From Varroa destructor (taxonomy: Eukaryota; Arthropoda; Arachnida; Mesostigmata; Varroidae), in assembly GCF_002443255.2 (NCBI RefSeq), contig NW_019211455.1, forward strand, positions 19,505,126 through 19,569,125: a stretch of 64,000 bases of DNA, in the 5' to 3' direction. Shown here piece after piece: positions 48,901-62,604 of this stretch. Below the pieces are notes generated by a model. The model did not search any database. It worked only from the letters and a program-made list of their open reading frames with translations, and was not told where the DNA came from. The translations under genes and the position numbers were made by a program. Position 1 is the stretch's first letter; each line of letters begins with the position of its first letter.

Positions 48901-51900
48901 CAGTGCTACCTAAATCGAGTACCTGCACCAATTGGACCGGTTATTGTTTCCAAAGGGCAAAACATATTATAGACTATTATATATTGACGTATGGCATATC
49001 TGATTCATGTCTGGTATCCAATACTTGTAACACAGTACACGGCAAGCCTAAGTTTGTAAATAATCTGCCTTCGACATGAAATGGCTGCGTGGATCTGCTG
49101 CGGCAGAGCTTCTTTCTGACTAAACTCAGTAAATGATTTAGGAATCGAAATTTACAGGAGAGTTACAGTTCTAGGCTTAACTTGGTGTTAATCGCCAGGT
49201 CTCTCATTTAGCTTGATATACCTTGTACAGCACTATATGTTCGACGATAAATACTTAGCGGCTTATCTTCTCTGTTGAGCTGTTGTTAGCGTCATCGATA
49301 AGCACGAAGCTGGTAATGTAAGAATCTCGGCAACATATATCAACCATCTTAACAGCCTGTCCTCTAAAGTTTGAATAGATACACATCATGGAATAGCTGA
49401 GATCTATAGAGTAGTTCTTCTTCGATCATTTTGCATCGATGTTTAGAAAAAAAATCCATAGAATTTTTGTTATATTATAGAGGATTTCAAGTTTTCCGTA
49501 GCGATGGATCTTTTTTTGAAATCTTTGCTACATTATACTATGTACAACATAACATCTCAAACTCTCCCACAAATGGAGTCCTGCGGACGTCCTCACGATC
49601 ATTGCCAATCCTACCCAGCTCTCGACACCCCCAGCAAAGACTACATAGCTGCTTATGCTACAAAAGCACGAAGCTGCTGTTCTGTTGAAGAGAGATGAAA
49701 TAATCCATTTTGCGGAAGACGCTGCGCCACCTTTATCAGAAATTCGCTCTCCTGTAGTCGCAATTGTTTGGTGTCCTTTTCTGTACAGAGTTTATGGACG
49801 ATCCCTTATGCTTGGATGGAGCGTTACGGTCAACATATTTCAATGGTACGATACAACGACTAGTGGTGTTGTTGTACTTCGTTATGGGCGTCTGCTTATA
49901 TCGGCCTCAACCCTTGTAATAGCGGGATGAGCCGTCGTTTGTGTTGACGATTAAGTACCTGAGACGGTGAAAAATAAACTATTGCATTTTGGGACAAGGT
50001 ATGAAAGGCTAAGGGAGAGCAAATGAGAGGGAATTTCAAATTTGAAAAAATGTAAAATACGCCTGTCTCATCAAAGACGGTACCTGTGTAGCCGCTGATA
50101 TATGACGATCAACACGAGTGATGTCATATCGGTTGGTTATATATGAGACAAAGGTAGCCAGGTAAGTGCACTGTATTTTCTCGTGAAAGTATTTCTTTTT
50201 CCATTGATTAACTTTCGATATATCTAACGAATGGCAATTCTGATGAGTTTGCTCCATACACCTTTATCCAGCTGAAAGCTGGAATATACCATGTTTCGCT
50301 AATAAGATTTTGGAAAATCTTTTTTTTATATTTGTTCTGCGGCTTGTCAGCATCGACTTTTTGTTGTTGTCATCATGTATCATCTATGGTTACTTGACAA
50401 AATAATCACTGATAAGCCAGATAAAAATCCGTTCACTTTTCAATAGAACATTTCTATTCTATACTGGACATTTCGATATCTACCGTATGCATATACGTAG
50501 ACCATCATTATAGATTTCTTTGGCCTCCGATGTCAAATTAAGACGCAATCATCAATGAGGGAAAATATTTTTCCCAATTTTTGAGCGACCGCACCAGCGA
50601 CAGCAGTAAAATGTAGTTTGACTGTGGCTGTACATTTCGTGCAGTGGTAGGACCCACCAAGGGACTAATGGGACTAGCCGTATCAGGCCAACAGCGGCCT
50701 GGTTAGTACGTGAGGGTTAAAGTCAGTACTTTCATGGATTTCATGGATCTGCTTTCTTCATCGCCCTTCCCTCTTTTCGTTTGTTCATCTTTTTGAAGCA
50801 TCGAATTTCGCAGATGGCTACGTCAGTCGACTTGGTTTTGATTCTTTTTCAGTCTTCTCATCTTACTTCAAGTTAGCTGTTTTCAACTGTGCCAACTACC
50901 ACGAGCGTAACTACTGCTTCAACAATCACTGCGCCATGACCAGTGCCGCTGCTTCTGGTCTTGCTGTTGCCGCTGGTGTAGTCACTTCCGCTATTAAAGC
51001 CACCTAGACAGAGCAGCAGGTTAGGCGTTGCCTTGGACTATCTAGGCTCACTGGAACTTGAAAAACGCTTGAAAAGTAGCTGTCCCGTTTAGACGATCCC
51101 TAGATACCTCAATTTGCGGAGCTGGGAGGTGATTTAGCATGTCTGAGCTCCTGTTTCACTCTTGTAGGAGTCCTGCTGTTGCTCTGTTCACAGGAATCCA
51201 AGAGACCAAAAGATAGTCTCCGTTTGCGGTGTGCAGCCACCTGGTCTCTCGCCACAAACGTAACCTTCTTGTAAACCCTTTGCACTGCCGCTTTTCCCGT
51301 CACTCAGCCTCTAATAGTACTCGGCGGGCTGTCAGTTTACAGATCACATCGGGGGTTCATGCATCGACACGTCACCATTGTTGCTTCCTGCTGTCACCAG
51401 CAGTCCGGTCAAATGCCGGTTCCATTGCTGCTCGCCGCTGACCAAAAGGGCGAGGGTTCAGCGAAAAGGAAACCGATACAAGGGTCCTGCGCAGCGCCTT
51501 ACCGTTCCCACTAACTTTAGCCGATGACTAGATCTTCATAGCATGGAGCTTACACACCAATATAGACTCAAAGAAATGAAAAAAACTCTGGCAACGATGG
51601 CGACCGTAGAACGCTGGTAACCAATTTTACGTACCGGAAAATTTAGCGGCTCCGATGGAATAACCTAAACGACCCTAGGTGAATCTAGCTTTGGTCATTC
51701 TAGCTTGGGCGCTCATGCGGGTATGCTGAAAGCCCAGAGTAGCACACACGCCACAAACCTACGGACTACTTTGCAAAGAGCTATGAGGGCTAGCGTTGAA
51801 GCTAAGACGACGCAGTGCTACTATCCTCAGCAATCGAAGACACAGGCACGATCTGAAACAATTGGGCACACCGGTAGACGATCGAAACATCCCCAAAGAA

Positions 51901-53350
51901 ACCTCTGTCGATCGGGCCGTTTCGATCGATTACTTGCCCAGGAATGAAGATGCATTTCATTTCCTTGGCCCGCGACGACAACGGGTACTAAGTACAGCAG
52001 TCGGAGGCTGGAACCTATCTTCTTCGTACCGATGCACGGAGTAGATGGGTTGTTTTTGGCAATGATAACAAGACCTCGTGATGGAAAAAAAGCGGATTTG
52101 AGAGAATGTGGAAGATAGAAATCGACTGAGGCGACGAGGCGCCAATGAACAAATCGTTGTTTGTGGCTGGCCAACCACTGTCAGCGATAACTTGATAGAT
52201 GGCAAAAGAAAGGAAATGTCGTCGTCGTGCGATTGCCAACGGGAACTGGATGATGGTGCGGAGAAGAGGAAATTCAAGACAGCCACGGAAAAAACGGCAG
52301 CGGGTGTTTTGCAAAAACGCAGAGATTACCAAAAGCAATCGCATCTCTATTTTAAGTAGAGACATCTGGAAAATGAAATTATTCAAATCTGGGGGATAAT
52401 AGAGGATTACGATGGAGAAGATGTTTCAAACATTATGGAAAATTTTGCGGTAAAAGCCAGATGCGTAATTTATGACTATCGTAGTGTCAGGTGCGACTTG
52501 TATGCTGTTAGCGACGACGAGTAGTATAGATAGCAGAACTAGAGCATCGTCTCTTTTTAATATGGCATTCTGAATTCAGATTAGCCGATAGTCAGAAACT
52601 GTCTAAATGGGCCGGTCATAGCCGAGGTAATGGAGTCACACAAGAGTAGTTGTTAAGTGGATTCCTGATGCAATTATAATATGAATAGATAAGTCAAAAT
52701 ATCAGCTATACTAAGTTTAGTAAAAGGAATCTCGTATAAGATTTTCTACACAAAGTTTTATTCTACGTGCCTGAAGTGATGCTTAACGCCATCTTGGGAC
52801 GAAAATTTGAGGCTATATATATTGGTTACATTCTTTGTGTCCTCCAGTTTGGTACTTGCCACTTTTATTTTTTAACTTCATATAAAGTAGAAGTACGTAG
52901 AGTAGCGGAGTACGAAATACTACGGAAGTGTCAGCACCCTTTCCGATCGTATTTTAACGATAGTAGCACCTGCAGACTATTCGATGAGAATGAATGATGT
53001 GCGTCAATATAAAACCTTCTAATTAACAACGTTTGATGCTTGAGTCACGAAGTATATGCATAATGCTGTTAAGGATTTACAGACGTTGAGACTAACTTCA
53101 CTCTTATCCCACTAATTATTTAGTAATAATAGATAATGTATCAAAGAGACTTCAGTTACCCTAATTGGGTTCAGAATTTCTAGGATTGTATAGTGACAAG
53201 GTCCTTTTATGAAATGTATTTTCACCGTCGTTAAGCCAATCTCGTATAAAATTCTTGCGACCAGCATTCTAGGTATTTGAACCGTACAGATGTTTTTTGA
53301 GCCAGCCGCTCTGGATAGGACGTTATAATTTTAACGCCGTTCGTGCCGAA
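45970..53350. other. Unassigned stretch, no recognised gene
   Basis: AT-rich to about 50600, then GC-richer patches at 50600-51500 and 51700-52360 with overlapping frames on both strands, none recognisable. Three overlapping + frames at 49431-49930 could be one decayed coding segment, but I cannot name it. Confidence 0.45.
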
Positions 53351-56300
53351 CAGTGCATAGATTCAGCGTCAGTTATAAGAAAGGAAAGGGTAAGCCTATA
53401 AGATCATGAAAACCGAAAAAAACGGGCAGGGAACACTTTGGACGGCCTTCCGGTACGTGAAAAGGTCCTTGTCCTACATTGAGCGCCGTAGGTGTGTCTT
53501 GCGACTGAGAAACGTTTGCAGCAAGAATTTCCGATCCGGGCGGATGTTCGTTCCGTTCACGAACATGGCCGCATCCCAAGGGTGCCGTTAGTACCACTCA
53601 TGCTGAGACTTCCTAGTGCACTCTGTGGCTGCTCCCAGGAAACCGACCCAGTGTAGCTATTCTGCACAATCTCAGAATACACCACAATGCGTCGGAACAA
53701 CCACTGGTTTTGTATAGAACATATGATCTACAAATGCACGGATCAAATGTTATACACGTTTTTAGAGCTGCAACGTAAGAGAAAAACTGGCAATTGCAAC
53801 ATTTCTTTTTTCGATTTTACAACATTTCTATTTATCAGTCAGTTCAGTCATGCTTTTTTCAATGCGTTGCTCTTATATTATGTCTGCATCAAACAGGTAA
53901 CAAGTCTTCTGTTATCTGCGATACACGCCGGTTCGTAACCTAAGTATAATTAGGGCAACGTTATTGTTGATACTATAGAAACAATTATGAAAAGTAGCAA
54001 CCTTTAAATTTTGCTATCATTATCAGTTACCGATCGTATGACTAACACCCAAGGTATACATACAGATTGTATATATATAATAACGATAAACATCTTGCCC
54101 ATTCTACAAGTCGTTAAAGTTTATTCTCAGCGTTAATGACCCAGATTGATAGTTCTACCTACGTACGTTTTACAAGTTATTCAAGAAGCTATGTGCACTC
54201 AAGTTGTCAGATTGTTGATGCTGAGACAAACAGTGAAAATAAGCTTAGACAAGTTTTTGGAATCATTTTCTCAGACCAACCGCGACTGGGCCCTTACAAC
54301 TCGTCGAATGTTCGAATCCGTCATAAGGCCTTAGGATCAGCTTCGATCCCATTATTACCATTACGACATAAAGCAGTAATACCAGCATCAGAAACAAAGT
54401 AAGGGCGTTCTACTCTGTTCGGCCCCGCCTCTATGTTCCGCACGGTCTGATCTCGGATCTGTTGGAGTTTAAAATTAAATTCCGCTTTTATTTCAATTCA
54501 AGTAGCTAGCGAACGAAAAGGAGGCGTAGAGAAAACAAGAACAGCGGGTTGGAAAAAAAGAAGTTTTTGTCTCAGAGAAGCGATTCTTGCTGAGCCTCTG
54601 AGTTACTAAATAATAGGGGCGATGGGAGCATGGCGATGTGCAGATGGCAAACAGACATTCGGAAACGAAAAACCTCGCAAAAGCTAACCATTCACGTCTC
54701 GTCGTCTAGGTTGCCGCCTGATTTTAAACGAAGATCTGAATCGATACTTTGCAACCACTGCTATATGTAGACTGGAGCAGAGGTTTTTTTTCTAAATTTT
54801 ATTCTCTGATATGCAAAAAATCAACGATAGAGAACATATTATACAATAATAAAAATCTTCGTACATTTAATTTTTCGCTCAGTATGGAAAAGTAGAGTGC
54901 CATTCGTATTAGCCCATATGGCTTTTTAGTCCACATAACATTACAGTTCATGGGGTACTGGGCTTATATAACTACCCAGCTGACACAGGGAGCTAAGAGA
55001 CTGCGTTCGTTTAGTTCAAGTTTTTATTGTTGTCTGAGATAAACGAGCACCATTTCAATTTCATTCTAAGTTAGTAATCGTTTACGAAACGTTCTGTAAA
55101 TAATTTAGAAGTTCAAATAGTAGTACGTCATATCCTATTCAAAAAGGACTCGAATTTCAGTCCTAAAAAGAAGACGTAAGTGTTTAAGGATCAAGTTAAA
55201 AAAATATAGACGTGAGATTACTTCTGATCTGTTTAAGCGAAATGCAAGTAAGGGCTAATGTCCTATGTTTTCCAGTCGTATAGATCTATCTTGAAAATCT
55301 CATCAAGCCTGCCGAATAACCATGACGGCAACGTAAAGTTTTCGAGTCCTGACCTGCTGATACGCTGTCGTTCACACTGAGTATTGCGTTGACAAATTTG
55401 CGTAATCATACACTCAATTTTAAGTTTTTCGATTTCAGTCGCTCAGTCAACGAAACGCTGTTGATGCCACGAAGTACTGTTATATTGCAGTTACGCATCG
55501 GTACTGCTTGTCGATCTGAATATGACGTGTCCAATAGATAATAACTTCATAGATAATAGGCTATAATTATAATATGATACGCCCGCAAACAGTAGAGCAC
55601 TAGTTGACTGAATCGAAATGGCTGAGCACAATATTTTTAGTACTATTGTTATTCTTTGCCTACAGAATATTGTTTTCCTTAATTTGTTAATTTAACTGCC
55701 GTTAATAGTTGACAATTCTATCGTTTTACGGATAAAATATATTTAACTTTGTTTCTAAAAATACTCATAACTACCTGTTTATTGCTCCTCAGAAAATCAA
55801 GGGTTTCCCTATCAACAAATACCCTCCGGTCCACTGTCTAGCATTTCATGGCTAAGAATATCTGTTTCGTGCAGAAAATCGTCCTTAACCTCTATCCATT
55901 TCGTGATACTGAGGCAGTTAGCCGTACGGTTATCGATTTTTTTTGTAGAGTGCACCAAGGGTATCACGGATGTTCCGCTTCCGACAAAAACGGTCTACGT
56001 TGATAGGGTCGCAGTCTCTTTCTATTTTTACCATGGGTCCGATTTTATGAAAACTGTCTTTGAGTTTTTGCCACCGAAGCTCTAGAAATAGCCGGGACTG
56101 TCTTCATCAGCAGGTTCATCGATGCACGAGAGGGGGGTAGCTTCAGCTAGGCATTGAAGCCAGACGGCCTTTCCTAGGTATATGGACACTAGCAAAATTT
56201 AACACCATCTTGTCGCATACTGAACGTCGACGTTGAAGCGCTTAAATCAATCAACCTATATCAGCCCGCAGTAGGATCGATTTCACGCTCATTTCTCCAC

Positions 56301-57400
56301 TCACAGCCGCTGCCGCTTTATAGACACTGGTGTCTTATCGGCGTTTTGTCACTGATTCGTCCGCAGGCTATCCGTTGAAGAGGCCTCGTCGCGCAGACAG
56401 GTCACCGACCTCAACTATTCCTCAAAAATTGTTGACAAGGTGCGCGCATATCAACAGAAAGATATCGCTTGCAGGACGGGTAATGTCAATTGTCTATGTA
56501 TAATCCTCACCGCAGCTGGATAACGGCCTTAAGGGACCAATGTCGCTAGACAAAAATATCCCTTATTTAGATATAAATTAAGTGCGCTGCTTTGTATTCA
56601 TATAATACATATCGAGATACGTGTATCGATAGAGAAATATTTTATATTAATGTAGTATGCGGTGGTGAAAGAACACGAAAGATCGTGTTCAACAATTAAT
56701 GTCCGGCGTAAGTTGTGGAGAGCTGTTATCTTACTTAAAATCAGCCCGTTTTTTGCAATCCCGGATGCTTCACTTACTTTGAGAAAATCAGTTTCGTATT
56801 TCGTCGGGTGGATATTTTATAGTAAATTATTTATAATTTTGGCTTTGAGTAGATTAGGCAGCCTTTGCTCGACCACTTCTCTTTAAAATACAGAATAATA
56901 CTAGAAGCAGTCCCGACTGGGTTTTCACTCATTGTGTAGTAAAGGTAAAAGACCAAGTGCAAAAAACCCCAGAAGAATAAATAAGAAATATCAAAAAAAC
57001 CTTTATATGTGGAAAAATCCTTTTTGTTGCCTATTTTTGAGATTTTCAAGAAATGAAATCGATAAGGGGTAGGACCCCAGTGAGATAACCTGCTCTGCAT
57101 CGTACTAAGTTAAGCAGCATCAAGATCGCGAAATATACTTGGTTAAAATTTCCAATTTAAAGAGTACAGGTGGTTCCTGTGAGAATTATTAATATTGCAT
57201 TATAACTCTTGCCGTTATTGCATTGCTAATACGTAAGGCCTACCTATGTGGACTCCTATTGCTATACGAGTCCGACAAAACTAGTTAGCAGCTCATTTTC
57301 TCATGTAGAAACAAGGGCAGGTTTTGTTAAGGGTAATGCTTGATGAATCTTTATATCTATTCTCAAATTTTTGCGTGCTGTTTTTTACTATGAATAAAAG
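53351..57400. other. Unassigned stretch, no recognised gene
   Basis: A GC-richer patch at 53360-53680 is open on both strands (+ 53406-53591, - 53373-53597) without family resemblance. A + frame at 54146-54334 is rich in helix-forming residues but unmatched. The rest is AT-rich. Confidence 0.45.
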
Positions 57401-57427
57401 ATAATCAACATTCAGTGCAGGTATTAC

Positions 57428-57652
57428 TCAGAGCCTTGGTCTAAATAATAAATCGCTGAACACGCTTACCCAAATGATCGTGGCAATGATGATAAACAAA
57501 TAAATATTGTTCGTTATATTTTGCCTGTTACGCTTACCATCTTGTTGGCGTCGTCTCACGGTCTGCCCCACATTTTTTCTACTCGCGTGTCGTTTTTGAA
57601 CTGTTTTCACTGCAGTCCTTTCCACATTGTGGCTTTTGTGTCTGTCCATCAT
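57428..57652 (-). CDS. Hypothetical small single-pass membrane protein or first exon
   Basis: A minus-strand ORF of 74 residues starting with tandem ATG codons. Residues 1-45 are strongly basic (RRRQQDGKRNRQ); residues 49-66 are hydrophobic (NIYLFIIIATIIWVSVFS). That is the layout of a type II membrane anchor with a cytosolic N-terminus. Two GTAAGC sequences within the frame could act as donors (one at 57469-57464 on the minus strand), in which case this is a first exon. The region upstream of the ATG (57653-58080) is GC-richer. No family was recognised. Confidence 0.25.
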   Translation of the reverse strand: MMDRHKSHNVERTAVKTVQKRHASRKNVGQTVRRRQQDGKRNRQNITNNIYLFIIIATIIWVSVFSDLLFRPRL

Positions 57653-60600
57653 TCGTCAGGGAGCTGAGTCTCGTGAGGTTTAGCCTGCTAGCGACTTCAG
57701 CTCGGCCGCCTGTCCCCTGGGAACAGTTGCCAATTGTCATTTAGTGGAAATCACCGTAACAAGGGCAGACGGCCAGTTGGCACGAGGACAAAGACAACTC
57801 GTCACGTCAGCGACCTCTCCAGTCCTTTAGTTAGCTACCAACAATCAAACATCCACATTGACGAATACCGACTGCCAAGCGCAATAAGCCAGGTGTCACT
57901 GTTTTCCGTCCCTTGCCTTCTAGAGATTTCTACAAATTTACAATAGCTTTGGCCTTGATTCCGTATGGCCTTATGAGAGGGAGGCTTTTGACAGGAGAAG
58001 TTCACCGAGGGGGGCTCGACCTTGAAGGGACAGGGGTCCGGAAAGGAGAATCGGGAGACATATGGCAATAACACAGATCTGCCAACATCGGTCCATGGAG
58101 CACGGGCTCAGGAAAATGTTTATAAATTATAAATCGTCATGCCTTCCTATGTTCTGCCTATGCCTGTCAGTTAAAACTGATTAGGAACAGGAGATCGATA
58201 TCGGAGGTAATACGGAGCGAAGGAACGATAGCGATTAACATAGCAATTCACTTCATGTGAAATAGACGTAGCTAGAGTTCCTAGTAAAAATGAATTCCTC
58301 TGGCTTCATTTCTCTGGCTAGTTATCTTCAAAACGAAACGAAAAGTTACTACGACTTTAGTTTTAATTTACATATGATTAGTATTTACATCGCAAAATAA
58401 TCCACGTAAAATGTACAGCTTCGTCGTTGACTCTTTCATATGTAAAGCATCACCACAAAAAAAAACCCACTCACGCCAGGTCTGTTGGAAAATGAGCAAC
58501 GTATTCTATGAGACTTCTTTGTTCAACCCAGCTTCTTTGAAAGATACTCATTTTACATGGCCTAACGAAGACTGTGTACAAGTGTTTCGTCCTATTGGGA
58601 TTAAATTCGCAATCCTTGCCCAAGTCTTTTCAAATGTGGGGTAGAGGAGGTATATGCCATCAACAATGCTATCAAAGAATGATAATTGTTAAAATGAGTT
58701 ATCACAAATTTCCAATTTCGGATGGCAAAATCCAAATTTTGATGGTTACGATGATTAATTATGCAATTTAATTCGAATATAGTTTCATCGTCTTAAACAA
58801 TTTTGCTCGAAAACTGTGTATCCTTTCCATAGTTCTTCCAAGAACCATCTGCGAAATTCGATCATTTCTATTGATAGCACGTACCATTGCTAAAATGTAA
58901 CTTGTCTACTTATAAAGGATAAAAATTATGGATACTTCATTTGCTCGTGTTAAGCTTGATTACCTCACAAACATTTTGGGATATTTGCTTTAACCTTCCA
59001 GTACCCTTTTTCAGCTGATGAAGCTCGTTGAAACGTTTGATCTTTCGAAGCATTTGATGAATCTGCCTGAAACTCTCTGGAATATTTTCTTTGTACTTTT
59101 TCTATACTTCCACTAACAATTCAAAACCGATAATCTTTCTTGAACAATTAATCTGGGTCCACCTATTATCTCTAGTTAATTTTACCCATATGCATTTTAG
59201 CGCATCTTGTGCAATCTTCATAATCAGTTGAACCCTAAACGTTTTTAAACGTTTGTTTCCAAGTCAATTTTGTTTAAATTTCCCTCTGTATACATTGGTG
59301 GAATGACTTTAGCACCATCTTAGATCATCTTCATGTACTCTTAATGAAGGTAGCAACAATATTTGTTTCCTTATTTCATGAGAGCAATTAGCTAGGAAAT
59401 CTATACATATAGTGACAGAGGCACTGTCGAATAGGAATTATCGTGTTGCACTTTGGGTTAGATCCCAATAAACAAATACCAACGAGTCGTAAAGGTTCAC
59501 ATTGAGAACACGTAAAACATCGTTTCTGTGGTCAACCAGGCGTGGACCTTTGTGATACCATCCTTCCGGCGACGCTATCAATTGACTGGATGGCCTATTA
59601 ACATATAAACGCGGGAAAAAGAACTCTGTAGGGACAGTAGCTTTATTTACTAGCGCCTTTCAGTGGCTGTAATTTCGTTGCATGGCAAAAGAAAAGTGCA
59701 CGAACAAACTGGGTTGAGACAACCTAGCCAACATACAGCCACCCAGTTTGCGCCCCATTTGCGTCATATTGCGCACAGTTTCACTTCTGCCACCATTGTA
59801 TCCATATTTCTGCTCCAACTGGGTTAAATCGCGAACAAAATGTGCATGCTTGTACGTTCCTGCATATGTCTGTGTATCTACGTGAGCGTTTAGACGTAAC
59901 GTGTAGGACTGTAGACTAGCAAGCCCTTCGTCGCGCAAAGGCTCTTTCTTTAGCATGGTCTGTTCTCACCCATTCGCCGCCCCACTTTCTGCGTCCCGCA
60001 CCCCTTTAGAATTACAACCCTCCTGGGAGTCGTTCGAAGAAGAAACCGCCCAACCGCGCCCGCATCTGCTCGTAACTGCCGATACAATTTCGTGCAAAGC
60101 TAGGGTAGAAGACATAGAGATTTTTAAAAGACGCTCTTTTGCCATAGCCGGATAGATAGACGCGAGCAATACGAGCAAACACGCTCGTTACATTACAAGG
60201 TGATTGTAGTGGCTCGCGCTTTTCGGGAGATCCATTGCTTTCATTTAAACTTTACAATGCTTTTTTGAACGAAGAGTCGGGCGTGAATGGATCACTGCGT
60301 TGAGCATAATGGAACTCTATCGGGCTGCGCGCAAGCAACACAGGGGGGCATAGGAGCGGCCCCCTCATCTCACGAGACTAGTGCGATGACCCAGTGAACT
60401 ATTATCAAAATTTTATTAAGCATCTTGTTATGAATCGTACGGTGCGATAATGTAGACGAAATGAAGTGCATAGCGGATATGAGCTCCCGTCACCTTTCCG
60501 AATTCTGTTCGAATCCAGTTCGATGTCTGAATAAACACCTGCACAGTGTCCTCAGCGCTTATCTTTCGTTGAAAAGAAACGGCTGTCTCAATTTTATTCG

Positions 60601-62545
60601 TCCTTATTAAAAATGACAATGGAACTAAAAGATTACCTTCCTTCTACCGGCCCGCTAGACTTAACATGCCACTAACGGTCAATATGTGCACCGAAAGCTC
60701 GCACAATTCTGATTACTATTACCATTCTAGATAGACAGACAACGAGCAACTACACATGCCAGAGTGGAGGCGAACGCCAACGTAAGATTCATTATTTAGT
60801 GAACTTTATTGATCAGGAATTTGACGACGACATTCCAGGATGAGCCGGAAATTATATGCACTTATAATATACCGAGATGATGATTGCGGTTTTGCCGTCA
60901 AGTTATGTTTGCATTACCGATCCGATTAGGCAAGCTCGCATTAGATCAACACGATATCAAATATGCGTCCTGCAAAATTGTAATACCGACGTATCACGTG
61001 TTGTTCCAGGTAGGAAAGCTTCCTTCGGCGCAAGACATCGATTCGTTTGTGGGAATAAGCACTCTAGCAATATCCGGATCTGTACAATGACTATACGGTG
61101 TCAATGTGCTACTGGGATTAGATTATCAATCATTTACCGTATGAGCAGGCACGCCCAGCTTCAATATAGCCTCGTTATTATGATTAACAAAACACACCCT
61201 GAAGCGCTTCGGACTATCTAAAAAAACCCCAAAAATATCAAAGCTATTTGAGAAAGTGCAAGTATCAGGGGCAGAACGCTTCCGTTAGGTGTGTGCACGA
61301 CTATTGTCGCTTATTAAAGACGTTTGTTCCAACCTCCTATATTTAGACACAGGCTATCATCCATACAGAGCGCAGCCTGCATCGTCGGGTCTGTAAAGGA
61401 TGCTCATTTCGCCAGCCGATTGATTTCGAAAAAACCTTTTGTGCCAACCGCTCTCTTATCAACCCAACATTCCCTGGTTCTTTCCTTCGAAATTATAACG
61501 AAAATTTGAGCAAATAAGCCAGTATGTACTCCAGAGACTGATAAATCGATACTCGAGAGAGGTAAATAGTTCGATGTTGGATAATTTTATTGAAAACAAG
61601 AATAACATTTTTAAAGTAAATGCAATATTACACATTTTGAACTTCAATTCATTTTTCTCCTTATATATGTTTGTTGCTAAAGACAGCCTCGTTTTGTTAC
61701 TGACTGGCACTTTGACTACAACAAGTCCCGTTCTGCCATGACGTAAGAGGTCGTGGTTTGAAATGATCGTGGCTTAAATCGATGCCATAGCTTACGGCTT
61801 ATACATATTGAGATGTGTTTTTTTTGCTCCTCCTCAAATATAAGTTCTGTTGTTAAAACGCGGTTTCTGACTGCGGCCCAGTTCAAATAATGGCAGCAAA
61901 AGTACGCTTTATTACGAGTATCATTGCCAACTCCTATGTGAGGACACGTATCAAAGGCGTACCCTATTCATAGCCAAAGTCATGCAAAGATCTTGAACCC
62001 CCTACTAGGTAAAAAACTAGCCAACCCACCTGATTCAGAACATGACTAAATTATTTTTTTTCTACGAAAATTATCGCATGTAAAATGGCTAGCTGCTTTG
62101 ACCAAATGTGGAAAATTTCACTAGACTATCAATTGACGTTTCCTAAAATGAGCCGTCCCTACATTCTGTTGGCGTAGGCAATCTTTGTTCGCTTTGTAGA
62201 TTCACCTCTGATCAGTTAATAGCTCAATAGATTTAAATAGGTCCCAAACCTACTATTTCGCAAGTACTAGCCGTCACAATGTTTTATAGCAAATGACACA
62301 AGAAGTTGAAAGAGAACAGCAGTATCTATTGGACATATTACAGCAGGTAATGCCTGATTTCTCCGTAGGGCGTCTGTTTTTAATTCTGGTCAAATCGCTG
62401 GCTGATCTACGTACACTTAATAGTATTTCTCCGACGCTTAGCTACAACTTCATTCATGGTTAGCGTACTGATCAGATTGATTCGAACTTGAAGAGCGAGA
62501 CCAATCTATTATACTTTATTTTGCGAACTCTGCTATTGAATTTAT

Positions 62546-62604
<59 letters not shown>

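Noticed and set aside
51827..52386. Overlapping 82-123-codon frames on both strands
   Set aside because: Mutually exclusive frames of similar length on both strands in one GC-richer patch; no motif favours any of them.
60500..60520. GTTCGAATCC resembling a tRNA B box
   Set aside because: No A box and no acceptor-stem pairing at the correct distance.
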